NCBI GenBank assembly: GCA_944369635.1
Contig: CALVXL010000079.1
Coordinates: forward strand, 1-5,224
Length of the DNA: 5,224 nt
Reading direction: 5' to 3'
DNA from: an uncultured Clostridia bacterium
GTDB lineage: Bacteria; Bacillota; Clostridia; Christensenellales; Borkfalkiaceae
In this document: positions 1-5,224 of the stretch, one piece after another
Numbering within the stretch: the stretch's first letter is position 1
Layout of the letters: each line of letters starts with the position of its first letter
The notes under the pieces: generated by a model
The model's database searches: none
The model's input: the letters and a program-made list of their open reading frames with translations, nothing else
Told to the model about the DNA's origin: nothing
Program-made: the position numbers and the translations under genes

Positions 1-824
1 CCTTCGCCCATTTCAAAGCGTGCGAACCTCTTGATCGAAACGTTGCCGACCTTTGCGGAGAGTTCTTTTTCCACCTGTGCGATGGTCTTTTCGGGATCTT
101 TTACGAATTTCTGATTCATCACGCAGAAATCTTCGTAATATTTCACGATACGCCCTTCCACCATCCTTTCAATGATCTTTTCGGGCTTTCCTTCGTTGAG
201 CGCCTGCGCGCGGAGAATTTCCTTTTCGTGTTCCAGAACGTCTGCGGGAACGTCTTCCTTGTTGACGTAGAGAGGTTTTGCCGCCGCGATCTGGAGTGCC
301 ACGTCGTGCGCGAACGCCTTCACGTCGTCATTGACGTTGTCCGCCGCGATTTCGACCAATACGCCGACCTTGCCGCCCATGTGAATATAACTTTCCACCA
401 TGCCGTTTTGCGCAACGTATTTGGCAAAACGTCTGATGGCGATCTTTTCGCCGATTTTCGCCGTTGCCGCAACCGTTTCGTCGTTTTTCGCGGCGATGAG
501 CTCTTCCGTATCCTTCACGTCGTTTTTCAGAACGTAATCGACCACGCTGTTCACGAATTCCTTATACTGATCGCCCTTAGCGACGAAGTCCGTTTCGCAG
601 TTGACTTCCACCATTGCGCCGACGTTTCCTTCGATTTTCGCCGCAACGATTCCTTCCGCCGCGATCCTCGAAGCTTTTTTCGCCGCGGTCGCAATACCTT
701 TTTCTCTCAGATAATCGATCGCCTTATCCATGTCGCCGTTCGTTTCCGTCAGCGCCTTTTTGCAATCCAATATGCCCGCGCCGGTCTTCTGACGGAGCGC
801 GACGACGTCACTGCCTGTAAACAT
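1..824 (-). CDS. tsf: Translation elongation factor Ts (3' end outside window)
   Basis: EF-Ts is the cytoplasmic guanine-nucleotide exchange factor that releases GDP from EF-Tu so that it can reload GTP during translation. The translation from the ATG at 824-822 begins MFTGSDVVALRQKTGAGILD, the typical EF-Ts UBA-like N-terminal domain (about residues 1-50, with the hallmark RxKTGAGxxDCKKAL). It continues into the EF-Tu-contacting TDFVAK motif (residues 78-83, CETDFVAKGDQ) and the core dimerisation-type domain with a typical C-terminal stretch (SIKRFARFEMGEG). The window holds 274 full codons. Relatives are about 280-295 residues, so only a short tail is missing and no stop is seen. The start is fixed by AAAGGAG 9 nt upstream. 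It lies 44 bp after rpsB with no terminator or promoter between them, the conserved rpsB-tsf operon order, and is presumably transcribed from the rpsB promoter. The identification is very secure. Confidence 0.97.
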   Translation of the reverse strand, partial: MFTGSDVVALRQKTGAGILDCKKALTETNGDMDKAIDYLREKGIATAAKKASRIAAEGIVAAKIEGNVGAMVEVNCETDFVAKGDQYKEFVNSVVDYVLKNDVKDTEELIAAKNDETVAATAKIGEKIAIRRFAKYVAQNGMVESYIHMGGKVGVLVEIAADNVNDDVKAFAHDVALQIAAAKPLYVNKEDVPADVLEHEKEILRAQALNEGKPEKIIERMVEGRIVKYYEDFCVMNQKFVKDPEKTIAQVEKELSAKVGNVSIKRFARFEMGE

Positions 825-833
825 ACTCGTTAT

Positions 834-840
834 CTCCTTT
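834..840 (-). promoter_or_regulatory. Ribosome binding site of tsf
   Basis: Read on the minus strand the sequence is AAAGGAG, followed after 9 nt by the ATG at 824. It settles the tsf start and fits translation of the second gene of a bicistronic rpsB-tsf message. Confidence 0.85.
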
Positions 841-868
841 ATTCAAATATTTGCGTTACGCCGCTTTA

Positions 869-1645
869 TTACGCCTGAACTTCTGCGTTTTCTTCCGCGG
901 CGGGTTCTTTTTCTTCCTTCGCATCTTCCGCGTTTTCTTCCGCGGCCGCTTCATACTGTTCGCCCTGATTCGCTTCGATGACTGCGTCTGCGATGACGGA
1001 AGAGATCAGTTTGACCGCCCTGATCGCGTCGTCGTTGCCGGGGATCACGTGATCCACGAGATCGGGATCGCAGTTGGTATCGGTGATCGCCACAATGGGG
1101 ATGTGCAGTTTTCTCGCTTCCTTGACCGCGATGTCTTCGTGGCTGGGGTCTACGATGAACATGATGCCGGGCAGAGTGCGCATTTCCTTGATGCCGCCGA
1201 GGTTGGTTTCCAACTTATCCCTTTCGGCCTTGAGTCCGATGACTTCCTTTTTGGGAAGCAGGTCGAAATCGCCCATTTTTTCCATGTTGTTGAGCTTATT
1301 GAGCCTGTCCACTCTGCTTCTGATGGTCTTGAAGTTGGTCAGCGTGCCGCCCAGCCATCTGGAATTGATGTAATACATTCCGCATCTTTCCGCTTCCTGC
1401 TTCACAGCTTCCTGCGCCTGCTTTTTCGTGCCGACGAAGAGCACGCTCTTGCCCGCTTTGACCGACTCGACCACGAATTTATACGCGTTGTTCTCGATGA
1501 GATCGACTGTCTGTTCGAGGTTGATGATGTGAATGCCGTTTCTTTCCCCGTAAATGTACTTCTTCATTTTGGGGTTCCACTTTCTCGTCTGGTGACCGAA
1601 ATGAACGCCGACTTCCAGCAACTGCTTCATAGAAATTACTGCCAT
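869..1645 (-). CDS. rpsB: 30S ribosomal protein S2
   Basis: S2 is a small-subunit ribosomal protein needed to complete the 30S subunit, where it helps to anchor S1-type proteins and the mRNA platform. The 258-residue product starts MAVISMKQLLEVGVHFGHQT, the family's standard N-terminus, and carries RKWNPKMKKYIYGERNGIHI (21-40), the coiled-coil region, SRWLGGTLTNF (95-105), and the C-terminal core with PGIMFIVDPSHEDIAVKEA and ITDTNCDPDLVDHVIPGNDDAIRAV (about 159-211). The frame stays open for 19 codons upstream (to an ATG at 1702), but the ATG at 1645 is the real start: GGAGGT precedes it by 6 nt, and all S2 proteins begin close to this motif. The last ~29 residues form an Ala/Glu-rich acidic tail with an internal repeat (AAEENAE twice). 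Acidic tails of variable length are common in S2. tsf follows 44 bp downstream. Confidence 0.98.
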   Translation of the reverse strand: MAVISMKQLLEVGVHFGHQTRKWNPKMKKYIYGERNGIHIINLEQTVDLIENNAYKFVVESVKAGKSVLFVGTKKQAQEAVKQEAERCGMYYINSRWLGGTLTNFKTIRSRVDRLNKLNNMEKMGDFDLLPKKEVIGLKAERDKLETNLGGIKEMRTLPGIMFIVDPSHEDIAVKEARKLHIPIVAITDTNCDPDLVDHVIPGNDDAIRAVKLISSVIADAVIEANQGEQYEAAAEENAEDAKEEKEPAAEENAEVQA

Positions 1646-1760
1646 TTTGTTACCTCCGTTTTCTCCTCCCCGCGGCCTTTTTAGCACGGCTGAATCCCGC
1701 ATGCGATAAATTTACGGGACAACGAACGCCGAAAGCCTTCGGGTGCGAATTTTCAATAGC
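1646..1760 (-). promoter_or_regulatory. rpsB 5' leader with possible hairpins
   Basis: The predicted transcript start lies near 1760, giving a leader of about 115 nt before the S2 start codon. It can form CCGAA-GGCT-TTCGG (1729-1742), and a larger stem pairs TCCCG (1715-1719) with CGGGA (1695-1699) around a 15-nt loop. S2 represses its own operon through the leader in some bacteria (known for Escherichia coli), so a regulatory role here is plausible. I recognise no known leader family, and the pairings are short. Role inferred. Confidence 0.4.
1652..1657 (-). promoter_or_regulatory. Ribosome binding site of rpsB
   Basis: On the minus strand this is GGAGGT, a near-perfect anti-16S match, 6 nt before the ATG at 1645. 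It rules out the longer reading from the ATG at 1702, which has no comparable site. A second purine-rich patch (GGGGAGGAG, about 1663-1671) sits just upstream. Confidence 0.85.
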
Positions 1761-1766
1761 TGATTT

Positions 1767-1795
1767 ATTTTACCATATCTTACGCGTTTTGGCAA
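1767..1795 (-). promoter_or_regulatory. Sigma-A promoter of rpsB-tsf
   Basis: On the minus strand TTGCCA (1795-1790) is followed by exactly 17 bp and then TAAAAT (1772-1767). Each box matches the sigma-70/sigma-A consensus at five of six positions with optimal spacing. It is well placed to drive the rpsB-tsf operon with a leader of about 115 nt. The -35 box starts 18 bp beyond the stop codon of the upstream membrane-protein gene. Confidence 0.8.
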
Positions 1796-1805
1796 GGATT
1801 TTAAG

Positions 1806-1822
1806 CGAATATTTCATATTCG
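1806..1822 (-). repeat. Inverted repeat over the stop codon of the small membrane gene
   Basis: CGAATAT (1806-1812) and ATATTCG (1816-1822) are perfect 7-bp arms around a 3-nt centre that contains part of the TGA stop (1814-1816). On the minus strand the stem is AT-rich and is followed by CTTAAAATCC, not a T-run, so it is at best a weak terminator. It could also be chance. Confidence 0.35.
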
Positions 1823-2287
1823 GGAAAAATCGCTTTGCGTCCGACGCGCTTTTTCCGCCGCCGCGGCGATCTCCTCCGCCGCCGCACGGGCGCATTCCAC
1901 GTTTTTGGTCTCGTAAACGTCGTTTTGAATCTTTATGATCACGCGTTCGCCGCTGCCCCGCTTTTTTACGTCGATTTCCTCAATCAGCGTGAGCGGCAGA
2001 CACGTCCAGCCGTTTTTATACAAAAAAAGTTCGCTTTGCGAAAGGCGCAGGACGGGCGTTTTTTCCCGCTTTTTATCCCAGGCGCACTGCGCGAAAAAAA
2101 ATATTGCCGTCAGCGCCTGCACGATCGCCGCGGCGAGCACACCCGCGCCCCACACGCCGCGCGTCGAAAACTGCCACGCGGCGAGGGCGGAAAACAATGC
2201 CGTGAAAAACGTCAGGACGACGCCGTAAAATACCTTCTGTTTTTTTCCGTACCGCTTTTCGTAAGCGATGACGCGCGCATCTTTCAT
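1814..2287 (-). CDS. Small membrane protein, two TM helices plus possible PH-like domain
   Basis: I do not recognise a named family. The 157-residue product starts MKDARVIAYEKRYGKKQKVF, a short basic cytoplasmic end. Two hydrophobic segments follow (about 19-39, YGVVLTFFTALFSALAAW; and about 46-67, WGAGVLAAAIVQALTAIFFFA), and then a soluble C-terminal part. That part (about 78-127) reads as alternating beta strands (PVLRLSQSELFLYKNGWTCL, LIEEIDVKKR, ERVIIKIQNDVYETKN) closed by an Ala/Glu-rich helix (about 130-148). Two helices followed by a strand-rich domain with a closing helix resemble bacterial PH-like membrane proteins (YcxB/STM3941-like organisation); this is inference from pattern only. 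The start is supported by the purine-rich AAGGGGAAGG just upstream and a perfect promoter. It is divergent from the calcium-type ATPase and reads towards rpsB, with no strong terminator between. The function is unknown. Confidence 0.85.
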   Translation of the reverse strand: MKDARVIAYEKRYGKKQKVFYGVVLTFFTALFSALAAWQFSTRGVWGAGVLAAAIVQALTAIFFFAQCAWDKKREKTPVLRLSQSELFLYKNGWTCLPLTLIEEIDVKKRGSGERVIIKIQNDVYETKNVECARAAAEEIAAAAEKARRTQSDFSRI

Positions 2288-2308
2288 ATTTCCTTCCCCT
2301 TGTTTTTT

Positions 2309-2337
2309 ATTATATCATCGGGCGCGGCGCGTGTCAA
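2309..2337 (-). promoter_or_regulatory. Perfect consensus sigma-A promoter of the small membrane gene
   Basis: On the minus strand TTGACA (2337-2332), a 17-bp spacer and TATAAT (2314-2309) match the consensus at all twelve positions. Transcription should start near 2302, leaving an untranslated leader of only about 14-15 nt that is almost entirely the purine-rich ribosome binding site AAGGGGAAGG (2292-2301). Confidence 0.85.
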
Positions 2338-2355
2338 TAACGCAATTTCCCTTTC

Positions 2356-2376
2356 AAACGACAAAATTTTACGTTT
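2356..2376. promoter_or_regulatory. Imperfect palindrome between divergent promoters (possible operator)
   Basis: AAACG (2356-2360) and CGTTT (2372-2376) are perfect inverted arms around an A/T-rich centre (AAA at 2363-2365 pairs TTT at 2367-2369), so 8 of 10 base pairs are symmetric about position 2366. An overlapping inverted repeat pairs ACAAAA (2361-2366) with TTTTGT (2374-2379). It lies between the -35 boxes of the two divergent promoters (18 bp from each), where a regulator could act on both. No known operator was recognised; an AT-rich UP-like element or chance are alternatives. Confidence 0.35.
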
Positions 2377-2393
2377 TGTTTACCGCCGCCGCA

Positions 2394-2423
2394 TTGACAT
2401 ATCGCCTGAATTTTTGCTATGAT
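2394..2423 (+). promoter_or_regulatory. Sigma-A promoter of the P-type ATPase, extended -10
   Basis: TTGACA (2394-2399) is a perfect -35 box. After 18 bp comes TATGAT (2418-2423), five of six to consensus, preceded by TG at 2415-2416, which makes an extended -10 (TGcTATGAT). Transcription should start near 2430, giving a leader of about 25 nt that ends in the AAGGAG ribosome binding site. Confidence 0.8.
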
Positions 2424-2440
2424 GAAAATGATAAAATAAA

Positions 2441-2446
2441 AAGGAG
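2441..2446 (+). promoter_or_regulatory. Ribosome binding site deciding the TTG start of the ATPase
   Basis: AAGGAG lies 8 nt before the TTG at 2455. An in-frame TAA at 2437-2439 prevents any earlier start, and the next in-frame ATG is at residue 60, inside the first membrane helix, so TTG must be the start codon. Confidence 0.85.
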
Positions 2447-2454
2447 ATGGAAGG

Positions 2455-5085
2455 TTGACACCTTACGGCAAGACCTCTGACGAGGTACTCAAAGAACTCG
2501 GCGTTTCGCCCGAGGCGGGACTCGGCGAAAAAGAAGTCGCCGCCCGCCGAGAAAAATTCGGCGAAAACAAACTTGCGGAAAAGAAGAAAAAAAGCCTTAC
2601 GGCGCGCTTTTTCGCACAATTCAAAGACGTGATGATCGTCATTTTGCTCATCGCGGCGATCGTATCCTTTGCCATCGCGATCACGGAAAAGAACGCAAAG
2701 GAATTTATCGAACCCGCGCTGATATTGCTCATCGTCATTCTGAACGCGGTGATCGGCGTGGCGCAGGAAAGCAAAGCGGAAAAGGCGCTGGACGCGCTGA
2801 AAAATATGTCCGCGCCCCATGCGCGCGTTCTTCGCGCCGGAACGGAAAAACTGGTAAACGCGAGCGAACTGGTGCCGGGCGACGTCATCCGTCTGGAAGC
2901 GGGAGACTTCGTTCCCGCCGACGCGCGGCTGATTAAGAGCGTGAATTTAAAATCGGAAGAGTCCGCGCTGACGGGAGAGTCCGTTCCCTCGGAAAAGGAC
3001 GCCGACGCGGATGTCGGAGAAAAAGCCCCGCTCGGCGACAGAAAGAACATGGTGTTTTCCGGCTGTTCCGTAACGTACGGCACGGCGACGGCAGTGGTGA
3101 CAAGCACGGGCATGAACACCGAAATGGGCAAGATCGCAAATCTTTTAAGCGGCGAAAAAGAAACCGCAACGCCCCTGCAGCAAAAGCTTGCGCAGCTCGG
3201 CAAGATCCTGGGCGTTACCGCCCTCATCGCCTGCGCGATTATCTTCGTCGTGGGCGTCGTCGAAAAAATGGATATCATGACGATGTTCATGACGGCGGTA
3301 TCTCTGGCGGTTTCCGCCATTCCCGAAGGCTTGCCCGCCATCGTGACCATCGTGCTTTCGATAGGCGTAACGCGCATGGTGAAGAAAAACGCCATCATCA
3401 AACGCCTGCCCGCCGTGGAAACGCTGGGAAGCGCCTCGGTCATCTGTTCGGATAAAACGGGTACGCTCACGCAGAACAAGATGACGCTGGTAAAAGCTTA
3501 CATCGACGGAAAAAACCTGACTGACGTAAGCGGAAACGACGGCGAGGAAATCAAAAAGCTGCTCCTTTACGGCACGCTGTGTTCCGACGGAACGGTGACG
3601 GAAGAAAATGGAAAGGAAACGCACATCGGCGATCCTACGGAAACGGCGATCGTCGCCGCCGCGCTGAAAAACGGCATGACGAAAGAGGCGCTTGCCAAAA
3701 CATATCCGCGCGTGGCGGAACTCCCCTTCGATTCCGACAGAAAGCTGATGACGACGGTGCAAAAATGCGACGGAAAATATCTCGTCGTGGTGAAAGGCGC
3801 GTGCGACGTGCTGTTTGCAAGATGCATTGCGGGCGATACGAAAAAAGCGGCGGAAGTCAACCGCGAGATGAGCGAAAACGCCCTGCGCGTTTTGGCAATC
3901 GCCTATAAAATGCTGGACAGTGAACCCGCCGCCGACTTCGAAACGCTGGAAAACGGGTTGACATTCATGGGGCTCGTCGGCATGATCGATCCCCCGCGCC
4001 CCGAAGCGAAAGCGGCGGTAGCGCTCTGCCGCAAGGCGGGAATAAAGCCCGTGATGATCACGGGCGATCACGTCATCACCGCTTCGGCGATCGCAAGGCA
4101 GCTGGGCATTTTAACGGAAAACGACAAGGCGATCACGGGGGCGGAACTCGACGAAATGGACGACGCCGCCCTCGATAAAGAAGTGGAACATATCGCCGTT
4201 TACGCGCGCGTTTCACCGGAAAACAAAATACGCATCGTCAAGGCATGGCAGAAAAAAGGCAAGGTCGTATCCATGACGGGCGACGGCGTGAACGACGCCC
4301 CCGCGCTCAAAGCGGCGGACATCGGCTGCGCGATGGGCATAACGGGAACGGACGTAGCCAAAGGCGCGGCGGACATGACGCTGACCGACGACAACTTTGC
4401 TACCATTGTGGACGCGGTAAAAGAAGGCCGCGGCATATATGCCAACATCAAAAAAGTGGTGGGCTTTTTGCTGGGAACCAACATCGGCGAAGTGCTTACG
4501 GTATTCCTCGCGATGGTGCTTTGGCAGATTTCCCCGTTTATTTCCATACAGCTTTTGTGGATTAACCTCGTGACCGATTCCCTGCCCGCCATCGCGCTCG
4601 GCATGGAAAAAGTGGAAAACGATGTGATGGATCACCCGCCCAAGCCCAAAGACGAAGGCATATTCGCACAGGGTCTCGGCGTAAAAGTGCTGATACAAGG
4701 CGTGATGTTCGCCGCGCTCACTCTCGGCGCGCTGCACCTCGGCAGATACATCGGCAGAGAAAACGGACTCGATCCAGCCGCCGCAGGTTCGACCTTGGCG
4801 TTTATGGTTCTGGCGCTTTGTCAGATCGTGCAGGCGTACAATATGCGCTCTTCCCATTCCATCTTCAAAATCGGCGTGTTCGGCAACAAAATGCTCAACC
4901 TCGCCGCGATAGTTTCTATTGTGATGGTTGCGTTCGTGATGCTTATTCCAGGCGTGAACGGCGCGTTCGGCATGGTTTATCTGCCGTTCTGGGCATACTT
5001 CGCCGGCATCGGTTTTTCGCTCGTCCCCGTACTCGTGATGGAATTGAGCAAGGCTTTCGGCATCATCAAAAAACACCATCGCTGA
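2455..5085 (+). CDS. Cation-transporting P-type ATPase, calcium-pump (P2A) type
   Basis: An integral membrane pump that uses ATP through a phospho-aspartate intermediate to export a cation, most likely Ca2+. At 876 residues it has normal length for bacterial SERCA/PMCA-like pumps. In order: N-terminal cation-ATPase domain (about 5-55), M1 (57-76), M2 (85-103), actuator domain with TGES (173-176), M3 (about 250-269), M4 with PEGLP (290-294), phosphorylation site DKTGTLT (Asp333), N-domain with GDPTE (392-396), FDSDRK (425-430) and KGA (447-449), then DPPR (512-515), TGD (536-538) and TGDGVNDAP (608-616), and M5-M10 to the C-terminus. Ca-ligand positions of SERCA are kept in M4 (Glu291), M5 (Asn676, Glu679 in TNIGEVL) and M6 (Asn704, Thr707, Asp708 in INLVTDSLP), while the M8 glutamate appears to be Gln790. 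The start is TTG (see its ribosome binding site). It is transcribed alone, divergent from the small membrane gene. Mn2+ or Na+ as substrate cannot be excluded. Confidence 0.95.
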   Translation: MTPYGKTSDEVLKELGVSPEAGLGEKEVAARREKFGENKLAEKKKKSLTARFFAQFKDVMIVILLIAAIVSFAIAITEKNAKEFIEPALILLIVILNAVIGVAQESKAEKALDALKNMSAPHARVLRAGTEKLVNASELVPGDVIRLEAGDFVPADARLIKSVNLKSEESALTGESVPSEKDADADVGEKAPLGDRKNMVFSGCSVTYGTATAVVTSTGMNTEMGKIANLLSGEKETATPLQQKLAQLGKILGVTALIACAIIFVVGVVEKMDIMTMFMTAVSLAVSAIPEGLPAIVTIVLSIGVTRMVKKNAIIKRLPAVETLGSASVICSDKTGTLTQNKMTLVKAYIDGKNLTDVSGNDGEEIKKLLLYGTLCSDGTVTEENGKETHIGDPTETAIVAAALKNGMTKEALAKTYPRVAELPFDSDRKLMTTVQKCDGKYLVVVKGACDVLFARCIAGDTKKAAEVNREMSENALRVLAIAYKMLDSEPAADFETLENGLTFMGLVGMIDPPRPEAKAAVALCRKAGIKPVMITGDHVITASAIARQLGILTENDKAITGAELDEMDDAALDKEVEHIAVYARVSPENKIRIVKAWQKKGKVVSMTGDGVNDAPALKAADIGCAMGITGTDVAKGAADMTLTDDNFATIVDAVKEGRGIYANIKKVVGFLLGTNIGEVLTVFLAMVLWQISPFISIQLLWINLVTDSLPAIALGMEKVENDVMDHPPKPKDEGIFAQGLGVKVLIQGVMFAALTLGALHLGRYIGRENGLDPAAAGSTLAFMVLALCQIVQAYNMRSSHSIFKIGVFGNKMLNLAAIVSIVMVAFVMLIPGVNGAFGMVYLPFWAYFAGIGFSLVPVLVMELSKAFGIIKKHHR

Positions 5086-5107
5086 GTTTTCCGAAATAAA
5101 GAATCAT

Positions 5108-5130
5108 AACTACGCGTTCAACGCGTAGTT
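5108..5130 (+). terminator. Strong hairpin after the ATPase, possible terminator without T-run
   Basis: AACTACGCGTT (5108-5118) and AACGCGTAGTT (5120-5130) are perfect 11-bp inverted arms around one base. As RNA this gives a 9-bp stem AACUACGCG/CGCGUAGUU with a UUCAA loop, 22 bp after the ATPase stop. Position suits a transcription end or message-stabilising hairpin, but only TTTGC follows on the plus strand, so it is not a classic intrinsic terminator. On the minus strand the hairpin is followed by the T-richer ATGATTCTTTATTT, which might serve a convergent transcript. Confidence 0.5.
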
Positions 5131-5137
5131 TGCACAA

Positions 5138-5150
5138 GCCCTGTAAGGGC
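5138..5150 (+). repeat. Small GC hairpin GCCCT/AGGGC
   Basis: GCCCT (5138-5142) and AGGGC (5146-5150) form a perfect 5-bp stem around GTA. Its GGG (5147-5149) could instead pair with CCC at 5156-5158, and its GCC (5138-5140) with GGC at 5159-5161, so alternative folds exist. Confidence 0.45.
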
Positions 5151-5224
5151 ATGGTCCCGGCTGTGCTATTCGCACTCTGAATTAACTGCCAACCGCAAAC
5201 TTATTTTCAGGCTGCTGCTAAAGC

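Larger units (their letters stand above)
5086..5224. other. Non-coding, structure-rich region downstream of the ATPase
   Basis: No convincing gene is seen on either strand. Besides the two hairpins listed separately it holds GCACA (5132-5136) paired with TGTGC (5162-5166), GTGC (5163-5166) with GCAC (5172-5175), CTGAA (5177-5181) with TTCAG (5206-5210), and a long-range perfect 7-bp pair AGTTTGC (5127-5133) with GCAAACT (5195-5201). Several of these share bases and exclude each other. It could be a structured RNA, a dispersed intergenic repeat, or the 3' untranslated ends of convergent genes. On the minus strand two short open frames enter from the right edge, ending with TGA at 5209-5207 (last codons read ALAAA) or with TAG about 18 codons in (last codons SLRLAVNSECE). 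Either could be the tail of a convergent gene, but too little is visible to call one. Confidence 0.5.

Noticed and set aside
844..853. 10-bp palindrome CAAATATTTG between rpsB and tsf
   Set aside because: Short, AT-rich and without a T-run; no evidence for a terminator or operator.
228..878. Plus-strand 216-codon open frame over tsf
   Set aside because: It is antisense to EF-Ts; the His/Arg/Phe/Val-rich product resembles no protein and mirrors tsf codons.
851..1684. Plus-strand 277-codon open frame over rpsB
   Set aside because: It is antisense to the unmistakable S2 gene, has no ribosome binding site of its own, and its product is a low-complexity mix typical of the reverse strand of a coding gene.
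1646..1702. N-terminal extension of S2 from the ATG at 1702
   Set aside because: No suitable ribosome binding site precedes it, the extra residues (MRDSAVLKRPRGG...) are not S2-like, and the region is the leader with the GGAGGT site for the ATG at 1645.
2455..2460. TTGACA at the ATPase start as a -35 box
   Set aside because: No -10 box follows at 16-18 bp, and the hexamer is explained by the TTG start codon plus Thr codon.
4213..5079. Minus-strand 288-codon open frame inside the ATPase gene, and others at 2463-3479 and 3145-4071
   Set aside because: All lie wholly within the ATPase gene, whose motifs prove the plus-strand reading. Their lengths follow from the GC-skewed codon use.
5151..5180. 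Nine-codon frame MVPAVLFAL
   Set aside because: Very short, no properly spaced ribosome binding site, and it overlaps the paired segments; probably chance.
5086..5224. tmRNA gene, suggested by minus-strand codons reading ALAAA-stop at 5224-5207, or plus-strand NYAFNA-stop over the hairpin
   Set aside because: Neither strand shows the tRNA-like ends: no GGTTCGA T-arm or CCA-type 3' end, and no GGGG...TTCGAC 5' part at the expected distance.

Overview
The window looks like a chromosomal housekeeping segment of an anaerobic, Gram-positive-type bacterium. Bacillota (Clostridia) with a moderate GC content is my best guess, because of the strong AAGGAG/GGAGGT ribosome binding sites, near-consensus sigma-A promoters, a TTG start with a good Shine-Dalgarno site, and the Clostridia-like EF-Ts and S2 proteins. 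The sequence alone does not fix the genus.

Layout. On the minus strand, from right to left, lie a 157-residue membrane protein of unknown function (1814-2287), rpsB for ribosomal protein S2 (869-1645) and tsf for elongation factor Ts (1-824; its last few codons fall outside the window). On the plus strand a single large gene (2455-5085) encodes an 876-residue P-type ATPase of the SERCA/PMCA-like calcium-pump class. The 167-bp gap 2288-2454 is a compact divergent control region: a perfect TTGACA-17-TATAAT promoter drives the small membrane gene leftward, a TTGACA-18-TATGAT promoter with an extended -10 drives the ATPase rightward, and an imperfect palindrome lies between the two -35 boxes. rpsB-tsf has its own strong promoter (TTGCCA-17-TAAAAT), which starts just past the stop codon of the small membrane gene, and a leader of about 115 nt that can fold into hairpins. 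I see no strong terminator between the membrane gene and rpsB, so some readthrough is likely.

The last 139 bp (5086-5224), downstream of the ATPase, contain no convincing gene. They are dense in complementary segments: a perfect 9-bp stem hairpin, a 5-bp GCCCT/AGGGC hairpin, a nested GCACA/TGTGC stem, and a long-range 7-bp AGTTTGC/GCAAACT pairing. Several of these exclude one another. This is the least explained part of the window and the best candidate for a structured RNA or a dispersed intergenic repeat. The window edge cuts it.

The genes do not form one pathway. rpsB and tsf serve translation, and the ATPase serves cation (probably calcium) export. The small membrane protein shares the divergent control region with the ATPase, which permits, but does not prove, co-regulation. 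No mobile element, CRISPR array, tRNA or rRNA gene was seen.
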